From a bacterium (GTDB lineage Bacteria > Fidelibacterota > Marinisomatia > Marinisomatales > UBA1611): 39,469 bases of DNA. The stretch spans positions 1 to 39,469 of the forward strand of contig JABGWJ010000124.1 in assembly GCA_018645565.1 (NCBI GenBank). The letters run 5' to 3'. The notes under the pieces were generated by a model, which did not search any database, was not told where the DNA came from, and saw only the letters and a list, made by a program, of their open reading frames with translations. The position numbers and the translations under genes are program-made. Below, piece by piece: positions 16,550 through 25,150 of this stretch. Position 1 is the stretch's first letter; each line of letters begins with the position of its first letter.

Positions 16550-17425
16550 TTATTTTTTATTAATTAAGTAAACAGCAACGACTGATAAAATACCGCCTAA
16601 GATAGTTGTGAATAAAATCTCTTCACTGAGAATTATTTTTGAAAAAACAATGGCTGTTAATGGAACAATAAAAATAAATGAACTAGCTTTAACAGCTCCA
16701 ATTTTTGATGAAGCAAAGAAATACATTGTATTTGCAAATGACATTACAACTATTGAAAGCAGAAAAATATTTATCCAAAAAGGCGAGTCGTAGTTTGTGA
16801 CTTGGGAAATAGAATCTAATTCACAAAAAGATAATGAAATTATTGAAGCAAATAAAAAGCTCCAAAAACTGAAAGCAAGAAAATGAATACGGTTTTTAGA
16901 TTTTTGAGATGCAATTGTAACAGAAACCCATGAACAAGATGCTAATATATAAAATAGATTTCCAGAACGAATCATTAAATCCAAGTCCATTTCCCACAAT
17001 CGCATTATAATAGCTCCACCAATAAGACCTAAAATTAGGCCCAGTAGTTCTTTTGACTTTGCTGATGATCTATCTAAGAATGAAAAAACAAACAAAGATG
17101 TAAGAATTGGATTTAAAGTTGTTACTAGTACTCCTCCAACACCTGCAAGTCCCATATGTGTTGATCTAAAATAAAAATAATTGTAAGAACATAATGAAAC
17201 TGCATTCCATAAAATGAACATAAAACCTTTTTTGTCCACTTTAAATGGGATGTGATACTTTATTAAAATTGGGATTAAGGCAATTGAAGCAAAAAAGAAG
17301 CGTAAGAATATTTTATCAGCAACATTTCCATAGGGTCCAAGTATTTTTGCGCCTACCCAAGAATAACCCCATGTTATCATTGCAAAAATCATAAGCAATG
17401 TGAATTTTTTTTCTTCGTTTTTCAA
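16550..17425 (-). CDS. EamA/DMT-family transporter
   Basis: 291 residues with ten predicted hydrophobic helices in two EamA halves (first starting MIFAMITWGYSWVGAK with the conserved FLRFFFAS; second containing GNLFYILASCSWVSV and a terminal LSVVAVYLI). These inner-membrane carriers export or import metabolites such as amino acids, purines or drugs. The open frame begins at TTG (17423-17425), which supplies a short charged N-terminus; the first ATG is at residue 12, inside TM1, so TTG is preferred. It is divergent from the CPBP protease. Substrate unknown. Confidence 0.88.
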   Translation of the reverse strand: MKNEEKKFTLLMIFAMITWGYSWVGAKILGPYGNVADKIFLRFFFASIALIPILIKYHIPFKVDKKGFMFILWNAVSLCSYNYFYFRSTHMGLAGVGGVLVTTLNPILTSLFVFSFLDRSSAKSKELLGLILGLIGGAIIMRLWEMDLDLMIRSGNLFYILASCSWVSVTIASQKSKNRIHFLAFSFWSFLFASIISLSFCELDSISQVTNYDSPFWINIFLLSIVVMSFANTMYFFASSKIGAVKASSFIFIVPLTAIVFSKIILSEEILFTTILGGILSVVAVYLINKK

Positions 17426-17490
17426 AATATGACTATAAAATAGATTACAAGATACTAGGAAATAAATATGTTCTCCATGTAAAATAAATC

Positions 17491-18381
17491 ATGGAAACTA
17501 AATATCCACTAATAAAAAGAGGTTGGTTAAGGGCACTTTTGTTCTTCTTTACTTTTTTTATATTCATAACGTTATTTGATTTAGTAGGTATAGCTATTGT
17601 CGCATATTATAGTGAATATGGTTTTGAGGAGTTCATTTCAGATCCAGAATTAATAATGGAAAATAAAATGATGTTATTGATGATGGTCTGTCAACTTATT
17701 GGCACTATTTTCACTGTTGGTCTTTTTCAAAAATTTATTAGTAGAGAAGATTTTGTTTCCATTGGTTTGAATTTTGTTGGTTTTAAAATTGACTTTTATA
17801 AAGGGCTCTTGGCAGGAACTGTTTTAATTTGCTCTGGTTTCATATTGCTAACAGTTTTAAACCTTACGTTAATAGATTTAACTTATTTTTCTTTCTATGA
17901 TCAAATATTTTATTTTTTCCTTTTTACGATTGTATCGTTAAATGAGGAAATAGCAATAAGAGGATACATTTTACATAATTTGAGTAGCTCCTTTAATAAG
18001 TATGTTGCTTTGATTATATCTTCCTTGGTTTTTATGATTATGCATCTTGGAAATCCAAATATTGGAATTTTGCCTTTAGTAAATTTATTTCTTGCTGGAA
18101 TATTTTTAGGAATTTATACGATACATAAAAACAATTTATGGTTTCCAATAGGTGCACATTTAACTTGGAATTATCTGCAAGGCCCAATATTTGGTTTTGA
18201 AGTGAGTGGAAATAAAATTAATAGTTTATTTGAACAAAAACCAAATGGCCATGAACTATTAACAGGTGGAAACTTTGGATTTGAAGGTTCTATTATTTTG
18301 ACTCTTTTTCTAATGATAAGTATTTTTTATATGGATGGATATTTTCAGAAGCCTAATATATTTAAGCCAAGTACTTTATAA
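17491..18381 (+). CDS. CPBP-family intramembrane metalloprotease (CAAX protease-like)
   Basis: 296 residues, all-helical with about seven or eight membrane segments. The catalytic set of the CPBP/Rce1 family is intact: EExxxR as NEEIAIRG (E152, E153, R157), FxxxH as FMIMHLG (H185), and HLTWNYLQGPIFGF near residue 226. Members cleave membrane-associated peptides; roles include bacteriocin maturation or immunity and anti-sigma processing. No bacteriocin-like gene is visible nearby. It is followed 43 bases later by marC. The substrate cannot be named. Confidence 0.9.
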   Translation: METKYPLIKRGWLRALLFFFTFFIFITLFDLVGIAIVAYYSEYGFEEFISDPELIMENKMMLLMMVCQLIGTIFTVGLFQKFISREDFVSIGLNFVGFKIDFYKGLLAGTVLICSGFILLTVLNLTLIDLTYFSFYDQIFYFFLFTIVSLNEEIAIRGYILHNLSSSFNKYVALIISSLVFMIMHLGNPNIGILPLVNLFLAGIFLGIYTIHKNNLWFPIGAHLTWNYLQGPIFGFEVSGNKINSLFEQKPNGHELLTGGNFGFEGSIILTLFLMISIFYMDGYFQKPNIFKPSTL

Positions 18382-18424
18382 TTCAAACGTTCGCTCAACT
18401 ACTTATAATTAATTAAATTTTCTC

Positions 18425-19066
18425 ATGGCGGAGACATTTACAAGCACCTTTATAAATAATTTCATATTGATTTTTGTAGCAATAGATCCCTTTGCTCTTA
18501 TTCCTATTTTTGCAGGTATAACCCACGGTCTAAAAAAAAATGAAATAAAACGCATCTATTTAAGAGCTACTGTCATTTCATTCGTGATCTTATTTTTCTT
18601 CTCTATTCTTGGGCATTCTTTATTGAGTGTTATGGGCATCAATATAAATTCTTTTAAAATAATTGGTGGACTATTTCTCATTTTTATTGCATTTGAAATG
18701 GTCTTTGAAAAAAGAGACGAAAGACGTCAAAATTTAGCAGATACGGCTCTCGATGAAGTTTCAGTTATTTCATTGGCAACATTTCCTTTAGCGATTCCGC
18801 TTATTGCTGGCCCTGGTTCAATTACGATAACGATGCTCATTGCAGAAAACTCGGGACCAGATATAGTAAGCAAAATGATTAATTTTTTTCCAGTTACTCT
18901 TTCTGTGTTTTTAGCAGGAATATGTATGTGGCTATCATCTAAACTTACTGAAATTATAAGCATGTCTTTATTAAGTGTAATTCAAAGAGTGTTTGGATTG
19001 CTTCTTGGAGCGCTTGCAATAGAATATGTCATTTCAGGGATTAAGAACACATTTGGTCTATCTTAG
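18425..19066 (+). CDS. marC: MarC-family (UPF0056) inner-membrane protein
   Basis: 213 residues with six predicted membrane helices. Family hallmarks are LIFVAIDPFALIPIF near the N-terminus, FKIIGGLFLIFIAFEM, and the FPLAIPLIAGPGSITITM segment in TM4. The function of MarC proteins is not established; despite the name they are not clearly linked to multiple antibiotic resistance. The open frame of the following lipoprotein overlaps its 3' end in another frame, but the probable start of that gene is downstream of this stop. Family assignment secure, role unknown. Confidence 0.9.
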   Translation: MAETFTSTFINNFILIFVAIDPFALIPIFAGITHGLKKNEIKRIYLRATVISFVILFFFSILGHSLLSVMGININSFKIIGGLFLIFIAFEMVFEKRDERRQNLADTALDEVSVISLATFPLAIPLIAGPGSITITMLIAENSGPDIVSKMINFFPVTLSVFLAGICMWLSSKLTEIISMSLLSVIQRVFGLLLGALAIEYVISGIKNTFGLS

Positions 19067-19097
19067 TTTGAGGTTATTTAAGCTGCGTTTATTATTA

Positions 19098-20207
19098 ATG
19101 AAAAAGTATTTTATAATTATCATAACTATTTTTATCTATAGTTGTGAACGAGATAGTAGTTCTCAAAGTTCAGGCGAGCAATTAATTCCAGGAAGAAAAA
19201 TTTACATTGCTGGGAGCTCTTATAATTCTTCTGGCGATATGACAGCATGTTATTGGGTTGATGGAGTTAGAAACGAATTATCTGGAGGAGCTTGGGCTAC
19301 AGATATTACTGTATCAAATGGAGATGTCTATATTTCTGGTACAAGCGAAAATTACGATGCATGCTATTGGATTAATCAAAAAAGATATGATTTGCCTGGT
19401 CAAGGTGGAGAAGCTGAAGCTATAGCTGTTTATGAAGATGATATCTATGTGGCAGGATGGTATAATAATGGCTCGTGCTATTGGAAAAATGGACAAAGGA
19501 TTGATCTGACAATAAGTAGAGATTCTCAAGCATTTGCGATAGGAGTTCGTAATAATGGTAGTGTATATATTGGGGGTTATTACATGAATAATGATCATTA
19601 TATCATACCCTGTTTTTGGAAAGATGGTAATAGCCGAACAAATCTTCCTGTCCCGAATGGGGGTGATGGGGAAGTATATGACATTGCATTTATGGATGGA
19701 AATATGAGATACTATGGAGGTTATGTTTTAAAGACTTCTAATTTTGCTGGATATACACCGACTGCCGCATATTGGAGACATACAACTAGAACAAATCTTC
19801 CTTTAGCAGGTTCAACAATGGATATTTATGGTGCTATTGGTCAATCTATTACAATTAATGGCGAGGATATATATGTCGCTGGATATAGAGACTGGTTTGG
19901 TGATACTGGGCAAGAAGGGCCTTCAGGCGGATACACTCCACAATATTGGAAAAATGGAGAGATTCATGATCTTGAAGAAGGTATGAGAACTGATTTTGGG
20001 ACGGGTGCTGCCTATGATATAAAAATATCAGATGCAGATATTGTAGTTGTTGGCGTAGCGCCAAGAGATACAATAAATAATATTAGTTTAGAGAGTGCAT
20101 GTGTTTGGTTTAATGGTGAATTGAAATATCTATTAGACCAAGATAATATCCCTGAAGATCTAGATGATTGGATGGTAAGTACGGCTAAAGGATTATATAT
20201 AGATTAA
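19098..20207 (+). CDS. Lipoprotein with propeller-like CYW-xG repeats
   Basis: 369 residues from the ATG at 19098, chosen because it gives a clean lipoprotein signal (MKKYFIIIITIFIYSC). A longer frame back to 19026 would put a hydrophilic segment before the signal and overlap marC. The body is a chain of about 45-residue repeats, each with IYIAGS or VYISGT, then CYWxxGxRxxL (CYWVDGVRNEL, CYWINQKRYDL, CYWKNGQRIDL, CFWKDGNSRTNL, AYWRHTTRTNL, QYWKNGEIHDL), which fits a beta-propeller of six or seven blades. It is likely anchored on the outer membrane. Function unknown. The next genes follow closely on the same strand. Confidence 0.75.
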   Translation: MKKYFIIIITIFIYSCERDSSSQSSGEQLIPGRKIYIAGSSYNSSGDMTACYWVDGVRNELSGGAWATDITVSNGDVYISGTSENYDACYWINQKRYDLPGQGGEAEAIAVYEDDIYVAGWYNNGSCYWKNGQRIDLTISRDSQAFAIGVRNNGSVYIGGYYMNNDHYIIPCFWKDGNSRTNLPVPNGGDGEVYDIAFMDGNMRYYGGYVLKTSNFAGYTPTAAYWRHTTRTNLPLAGSTMDIYGAIGQSITINGEDIYVAGYRDWFGDTGQEGPSGGYTPQYWKNGEIHDLEEGMRTDFGTGAAYDIKISDADIVVVGVAPRDTINNISLESACVWFNGELKYLLDQDNIPEDLDDWMVSTAKGLYID

Positions 20208-20244
20208 GGTAACTTATAAGTAGTATTAAAAAATGGAGAAGAAA

Positions 20245-20427
20245 ATGTCAAATTTTAGAAAATTGAAAAATGGTGATGAAGCTGAGGAATTAAATTCTTC
20301 TGTTCAGCTTATAATTAAAACTAAATGTCCAAAAAAATGGATTATTGAAGATCTTGAAACTGGACAAAGGTATAGGGCAAATGGGACTACTGAAATCGGT
20401 ACAATGTTTGATCCCATTGATTATTGA
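20245..20427 (+). CDS. Small conserved-looking hypothetical protein, 60 aa
   Basis: 60 residues from the ATG at 20245, which has a GGAG Shine-Dalgarno-like sequence about six bases upstream; an in-frame ATG at 20233 would place that site inside the gene. The protein is hydrophilic, with KTKCPKKWIIEDLETGQRYRANG forming a plausible small beta-fold, and carries no signal or membrane segment. I recognise no family. It sits between the propeller lipoprotein and the GDPD-like gene, with 37 and 17 base gaps, and is probably in their operon. Confidence 0.6.
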   Translation: MSNFRKLKNGDEAEELNSSVQLIIKTKCPKKWIIEDLETGQRYRANGTTEIGTMFDPIDY

Positions 20428-20444
20428 TTTAAAAAGTTTATTAG

Positions 20445-21326
20445 TTGACAAATAGAAACTTTAATTATTGTCTAGTTTTTTTAATCCTCTGCCTTGAAAC
20501 GAGTGGTTTATTTTCACAAAATAGAAAACCTTATTTTGATTGTCCCTGCCCACAAATAATTGCTCACCAGGGATCATCTCTAGAACTACCTCCAAACACA
20601 GTTGAAGCTTTTGAGTTAGCACTAAACCAGGGTGCAGATATAATTGAACTAGATATTTGGCTAACTAAAGATGAAGAATGGGTAGTAGTACATGATGAAC
20701 ACTTATTAAAAATCACGGGAATTAATAAAAATGTTGGTGAATTGACTTTGTTGGAGATGAATTTTTTAGATGCCGGATATGGTTTTTATAAAAACAATAC
20801 AGGACGTACAAACCTCAGTGTTAAGCAATATAAAATTCCATCATTAGAAAAAATTTTTCAAACTTTTTCAGATGAAAGAATTAATATTGAAATTAAAGAT
20901 TCAAAATTGAGTGGTCTTGTAGGTCTTATTGATTTAATAAATGAATATAAAATGAGTGATAATATTCTTATTGTATCATCACACTATAGCGTAATTAAAA
21001 AATTTAGAAAGATGGCTTCTCGTCAAATAGTTACAGCAGCTTCGAGACGTGATATAATAGGTAGTATGTATTGGAGTTGGTTACCTTTATATGAATTTAA
21101 ATTTGATGCTTTTCAATTACCATTTTATTCTAAAACTGTGGAAAAATATAAAATGAATCATGCTTCATGGCTAAAAGACAAACAAGAAAAGCAATTAGAA
21201 GTTCATTATTATACTTTAGATGAAACGGCAGATATCAAGCAGGCAATTTTAATCGGGGCTAATGGGATTATTACGAATAAACCAAAGGTGGTTTATGATG
21301 TTCTTAAAAATTTAGGTATGCGTTAG
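20445..21326 (+). CDS. Exported glycerophosphodiester phosphodiesterase-like protein
   Basis: 293 residues: signal peptide (CLVFLILCLETSGLFSQ) then a GDPD TIM-barrel. GDPDs hydrolyse glycerophosphodiesters to glycerol-3-phosphate and an alcohol. Seen here are IIAHQGSSLELPPNT, ADIIELDIWLTKD (E68, D70), VVVHDEHL (H83) and NIEIKDSKL. Two family positions differ: HRG is HQG (Q42) and PENT is PPNT, so activity or substrate may be altered. The start is TTG at 20445, directly after an in-frame stop, because no ATG precedes the signal peptide. OYE follows after eight bases. It may relate to phosphodiester-linked surface polymers suggested by the glycerophosphotransferase-like genes elsewhere in the window. 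Confidence 0.8.
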   Translation: MTNRNFNYCLVFLILCLETSGLFSQNRKPYFDCPCPQIIAHQGSSLELPPNTVEAFELALNQGADIIELDIWLTKDEEWVVVHDEHLLKITGINKNVGELTLLEMNFLDAGYGFYKNNTGRTNLSVKQYKIPSLEKIFQTFSDERINIEIKDSKLSGLVGLIDLINEYKMSDNILIVSSHYSVIKKFRKMASRQIVTAASRRDIIGSMYWSWLPLYEFKFDAFQLPFYSKTVEKYKMNHASWLKDKQEKQLEVHYYTLDETADIKQAILIGANGIITNKPKVVYDVLKNLGMR

Positions 21327-21334
21327 TTAAGTCT

Positions 21335-22444
21335 ATGAATATTAAGTCTAAACCTTCTGATTCTTACGTTTTCCCTAGAACAAAAAAGAAAATTAGAAAT
21401 AGATCTGTTTTAGCTGCTATGACAAACAAACAAAGTCACCGCGACGGAACATTGTCAGATGAAGAAATTAATTGGCTTACAAGACGAGCAAAAGATGGGT
21501 TTGGAATTATAACTACTGCGGCTACGCATGTTTCTAAGAACGGTCAAGGATGGGAAGGTGAATTTGGAGTTTATGAAGATTCCTTTATTAATAGATTAAA
21601 AGTATTAACAGATAGTATTCACGAACAAGATAGTTTGGTTTTTGCTCAACTGTTTCATGGGGGAATGAGAGCACCAGAAAAATTAACAGGTAATATTCCA
21701 ATTTCAGCTAGTAAAATTCCTTGTAAGGAATCCTCAACAGGTTCTACAAAAGCTGCTAATCAAAAAGATATAGAAGGTATTATATTTGATTTTAAATCTG
21801 CTGCAACTAGGTGTGTGGAAGCAGGCTTTGATGGAATCGAGCTTCATGGAGCTCATGGGTATTTGATATCTCAGTTTCTTGGTAAAAAAACTAATCACCG
21901 AAAAGATATTTGGGGAGGCGACATCCATAATAGGTCAAAATTTTTAATTAAAATTATAAATGAAATTAAAAAATCTGTTCCAGAATCTTTTATTGTCGGA
22001 GTCAGGATTTCGCCAGAAATAAATGATATGGGAATATTTTTAGATGACAGTTTAGAGCTTGCGAAAATATTAACAAAGATTGGAATTGATTTTATTCATT
22101 TATCTTGCTGGGATTGTTTTAAAATATCTGAAGAATATTCAAAAGACAAGAAAACAATAACTGAATGGTTTACTCATACCATCCCGAACTTGCCTACTAT
22201 AATAAGTACAGGAGGAATTTGGTCATCAAAAGATGCAACTGATGTTATGATGCAAGGAGCTGACTTGATTGGTGTAGGTAGAGTAGCTATACCTTATCCT
22301 GATTGGAGTCTAAACCTTAAAGATGATAACTATAATCCTCCAAGGATGCCATTTACATCAACGCAGCTGACTAAAGCGGGGTTAAGTGATGTGTTTATTG
22401 CTTATATGAGAAATTGGAAAGGATTCGTTGAAGATGAAAAGTAA
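21335..22444 (+). CDS. Old Yellow Enzyme-family NADH:flavin oxidoreductase
   Basis: 369 residues forming one FMN-binding TIM barrel. Characteristic segments are NRSVLAAMTN, IITTAATHV, FAQLFHGGM, GFDGIELHGAHGYLISQFL, NHRKDIWGGDIHNRSKF, VGVRISPE, STGGIW and ADLIGVGRVAI. The HGAHGYL and WGG..NR motifs are diagnostic. Such enzymes reduce activated alkenes such as enones using NAD(P)H. It is the short form without the Fe-S/FAD extension of 2,4-dienoyl-CoA reductase. The next gene starts 17 bases inside its 3' end, indicating translational coupling. Physiological substrate unknown. Confidence 0.93.
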   Translation: MNIKSKPSDSYVFPRTKKKIRNRSVLAAMTNKQSHRDGTLSDEEINWLTRRAKDGFGIITTAATHVSKNGQGWEGEFGVYEDSFINRLKVLTDSIHEQDSLVFAQLFHGGMRAPEKLTGNIPISASKIPCKESSTGSTKAANQKDIEGIIFDFKSAATRCVEAGFDGIELHGAHGYLISQFLGKKTNHRKDIWGGDIHNRSKFLIKIINEIKKSVPESFIVGVRISPEINDMGIFLDDSLELAKILTKIGIDFIHLSCWDCFKISEEYSKDKKTITEWFTHTIPNLPTIISTGGIWSSKDATDVMMQGADLIGVGRVAIPYPDWSLNLKDDNYNPPRMPFTSTQLTKAGLSDVFIAYMRNWKGFVEDEK

Positions 22445-23312
22445 GAATAATAATCCATATGCAGATGCATTAAATGGACTTGATCTAAAAGACCCTGTAT
22501 CAGCATTCTTTAAATTTTGTAAAGAACGTGAACAAATCAGAATAAAAAGAGAACAAGGAGAGTCATTTCCTTGGTCAGAGGATCCAATATTCCAAAAGGG
22601 TAGATTTTTAAATGTGTTTAGAGAAGACGACCGTGTAAGTAAATCTATTATAAAGTTTGCTGAGGGTCTCGAACAAGATCTGCCAGATTTAGTTCAAGCA
22701 TTATTTTTTGCAAGATGGTGCAATAAAGGAGTAGTCCTTGATGCTATTTCTAAAGATGTTTTAGCTGATAAAGCACTAATAAAAAATAAAATGATTGCTT
22801 TTGACTCCTGGTCAAATAAAACAGCTTATCCAGTAGAAGAAATAGAATGGAATGGTATAAAGTACTCTAGGCTAGAAGCTGCAACAACATTATTTCATGA
22901 TATTAAAGATTCTTTATGTGAAATAATAAGAGGATCTGCCGGTGATGTAATAGTTGCTACTCAAGCTGTAAATCATGAGTTTAAAATGAAGAATGATTTT
23001 CCAATATTTATGGCAGTCATTGACATTGCTTGGTTTCGACCAGATATTATCAAGCCAACTAGCCCTGTGCCTACAGGTATTGGGGCGGTCGCATTTTTAG
23101 ATAGACTTCAAAAATTTCTTGGTATTAAAAATCATCAGGCAACATGTGATGAGATGATTAAACTTCAAAAGAGATATTGGCCAAATGCAAAACGGGAGTT
23201 TTTACCGATTGATATTGAATACCTCTCTTGCGAATGCAGAAAGTATTACAGCTATGTAAATGGTACTAAAGAGTTTAAAGGGAAAAATGTATTTACGCCT
23301 TCATCAAAGTGA
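22428..23312 (+). CDS. Protein resembling the DNA-base-hypermodification HMUDK_hel / thymine pyrophosphorylase family
   Basis: 294 residues, soluble and mostly helical. The N-terminal block FKFCKEREQIRIKREQG, then FPWSEDPIFQKGRFLNVFREDDR, matches the pattern I associate with the 5-hmdU DNA kinase helical domain / alpha-glutamyl-putrescinyl thymine pyrophosphorylase group, defined in phages with hypermodified thymine. Later segments (FARWCNK, FPIFMAVIDIAWFRPD, PTGIGAVAFLDRL, EYLSCECRKYY) also look family-like, but I cannot run a profile. The gene overlaps the OYE gene by 17 bases and lies in chromosomal-looking surroundings without phage genes. It could have a different nucleic-acid or metabolite role. 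Confidence 0.55.
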   Translation: MKMKSKNNNPYADALNGLDLKDPVSAFFKFCKEREQIRIKREQGESFPWSEDPIFQKGRFLNVFREDDRVSKSIIKFAEGLEQDLPDLVQALFFARWCNKGVVLDAISKDVLADKALIKNKMIAFDSWSNKTAYPVEEIEWNGIKYSRLEAATTLFHDIKDSLCEIIRGSAGDVIVATQAVNHEFKMKNDFPIFMAVIDIAWFRPDIIKPTSPVPTGIGAVAFLDRLQKFLGIKNHQATCDEMIKLQKRYWPNAKREFLPIDIEYLSCECRKYYSYVNGTKEFKGKNVFTPSSK

Positions 23313-23315
23313 AAC

Positions 23316-23335
23316 GACTAAATGATTATTTAGTC
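23316..23335. terminator. Bidirectional terminator-like hairpin between convergent genes
   Basis: GACTAAAT-GATT-ATTTAGTC is a perfect eight-base stem with a four-base loop, lying exactly between the stop of the HMUDK-like gene (+) and the end of the glycerophosphotransferase-like gene (-), whose stop codon is inside it. There is no strong T-run on either side, so termination may be weak. Confidence 0.55.
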
Positions 23336-24394
23336 TGATTGAATTGACTGAATGAAATCAACGGCTCTTTGTGTGCTTTTTCCATCATTAAAATAAAAAC
23401 AATTATTAAGCATTTCATTATACAGGTTTACCAGGTTGGGATTATTTAAATCCTCTGCTACCATATCACAAATATCAGATTTCTCACCGTCATAATTTTT
23501 TGCTATAGACAGAACGCTCATTTCATCTGGCATATTATGAAGCTGGTCATAGTCATTGTTTGCAATGATTATAGGTTTTTTTGTAACTAAATATTCATAA
23601 ATGATTGAGGACGTATCACTAATCATCAAATCTGATATGGCAAAGTCGTTCATTGTGCTATTTTCAATTATTTTTGCTGGATTAGAAAAATAAACATTTT
23701 TATAGCCATTATATGTTGCCCAAAGCTTTAACAGCTTAATCTTCCCTCTATCATGAAAATGAGGTCTTATAATAAGATTATAACTTTTATCGAGCTCTTT
23801 GATAAATCTCTTCCCATATTTTTCTAACGTGCCGTTGCCCCACTTCCATGTTGGGGCATATAATATATTTCTTCTCTCTTTATCTTTTATATTCAAAAAA
23901 TCATAATATTTTTCTTTATCAATTCGACCATTGATATAGTCGTCAAATTTTGGGTAACCAATTTTGATTAACTTTTCTTCTGGAATATGAATACCCATAT
24001 CTTTTTGTTTGTGTATGTGTTTAGGTCCTGACACAAAATGGTAATCATATGTTTCTAAAGTATTTCCAGATCCTCCAAATTTTTTATCTCCTGCTCCATG
24101 GCCAATAAATATTGAAATGGACTTATTTTTATCATGTTTAATTTCTGAATTTGAACCTGATATTATTACTCCCTCTAAATCATAAACTTCATTTTTAGGT
24201 TTTTTCAATACTTTCGGTGCTTTAAATATTCCACCGCCAGTTATTTCTGTATTTCGGAGATAGTACTTAAATCTTAGAGCTCTATTTAATTTATTTACAA
24301 CAAAAACCCCTCCAGTCTTATCGTAAATTGGTTTTGCATGACCATACTGATACACTTGATTGGCAAAGAAATATATATTATTCATCTCTGGCAA
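23330..24394 (-). CDS. CDP-glycerol glycerophosphotransferase-like enzyme, candidate inositol-phosphate transferase
   Basis: 354 residues of the Glyphos_transf (TagB/TagF-type, GT-B) family: KKNRNIL-type LYAPTWKWGNG, LIIRPHFHDRG (the RPH motif), and AISDLMISDTSSIIYEYL, the donor-binding region. TagB/TagF enzymes use CDP-glycerol or CDP-ribitol to build phosphodiester polymers. Here the two upstream genes in the same operon (18 and 15 base gaps) make inositol phosphate and probably CDP-inositol, so I infer that this enzyme may transfer inositol phosphate from CDP-inositol onto a glycan or lipid. No CDP-alcohol phosphatidyltransferase, the usual partner, is visible. Membrane association would be peripheral. 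Family secure, substrate inferred. Confidence 0.82.
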   Translation of the reverse strand: MPEMNNIYFFANQVYQYGHAKPIYDKTGGVFVVNKLNRALRFKYYLRNTEITGGGIFKAPKVLKKPKNEVYDLEGVIISGSNSEIKHDKNKSISIFIGHGAGDKKFGGSGNTLETYDYHFVSGPKHIHKQKDMGIHIPEEKLIKIGYPKFDDYINGRIDKEKYYDFLNIKDKERRNILYAPTWKWGNGTLEKYGKRFIKELDKSYNLIIRPHFHDRGKIKLLKLWATYNGYKNVYFSNPAKIIENSTMNDFAISDLMISDTSSIIYEYLVTKKPIIIANNDYDQLHNMPDEMSVLSIAKNYDGEKSDICDMVAEDLNNPNLVNLYNEMLNNCFYFNDGKSTQRAVDFIQSIQSD

Positions 24395-24412
24395 AATTAC
24401 GTTTAATTGATA

Positions 24413-25135
24413 TTAAATAAACTTTTTAGGATTTTGATTAATAAAATCAAGTGCCTCGGGAGTATCAATATCTATCCAAGGGTAACTTTTTATATCTACA
24501 CTACTCATTAGGCCTTTATTCATCAGTAGATTGCATGCATCGGACAATGAACACTCATCTTTTTCTTTAGCTTTTTTTAAATAATCAAAGAATTCGTATT
24601 TGCATTTAAAAATACCACAATCAATTGCATTGTATTTTGATAATGTTTTAGACATAGAACGTATTAAGTTTGAATCCTCATCAATCTTTAATTTCATCCC
24701 GTCATCAATATCGTGAATCTCATCAATTTTATAGTCGGCCCCCACGCTTGCAATAGTATTACTATCTGACTTGTCTTTTATGATTTTTAAAATATCACTC
24801 GTATAATAATGATCACTCATTGATATCATAAAATCTTCTCCAGTAGGTATATGCTTTTGAGCAGATAAAACGCTTACACCATTTGCAAGTTTCCAGTCTG
24901 GATTATATGCTACTTCGATTTGGATTGGGGTTTGAAGCGTTTTTAAATGAGCTTCAATAATATGATTATTGAAGCCAGTTACCACTACAATATTTTTAAT
25001 ACCAGCATCTATACAATTAGATAATAATTTATTTATAAGAGGTTGCCCCATTACAGGCACCAGAAGTTTAGGTGTATTATTTGATACGGATGATAGCCTT
25101 GAGCCTAAACCTGCAGCTATGATTACTAATTTCAA
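24413..25135 (-). CDS. Nucleotidyltransferase, probable CTP:inositol-1-phosphate cytidylyltransferase
   Basis: 240 residues of the sugar-nucleotidyltransferase fold. The nucleotide signature is KLVIIAAGLGSRL with PKLLVPVMGQPLI. The NPDWKLANGVSVLSAQKH and FMISMSDHYYTSDIL segments match the inositol-1-phosphate cytidylyltransferase group of archaeal IPCT/DIPPS proteins, which make CDP-inositol from CTP and inositol-1-phosphate. The enzyme lacks the fused CDP-alcohol phosphatidyltransferase domain. Context supports the assignment: the preceding gene makes inositol phosphate (15-base gap). A choline- or sugar-phosphate specificity cannot be ruled out from sequence alone. Confidence 0.78.
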   Translation of the reverse strand: MKLVIIAAGLGSRLSSVSNNTPKLLVPVMGQPLINKLLSNCIDAGIKNIVVVTGFNNHIIEAHLKTLQTPIQIEVAYNPDWKLANGVSVLSAQKHIPTGEDFMISMSDHYYTSDILKIIKDKSDSNTIASVGADYKIDEIHDIDDGMKLKIDEDSNLIRSMSKTLSKYNAIDCGIFKCKYEFFDYLKKAKEKDECSLSDACNLLMNKGLMSSVDIKSYPWIDIDTPEALDFINQNPKKFI

Positions 25136-25150
25136 TTAATACTTTTCTTA

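Noticed and set aside
19026-19097. Longer N-terminus of the propeller lipoprotein overlapping marC
   Set aside because: It would precede the lipoprotein signal with a charged segment; the ATG at 19098 gives a standard signal.
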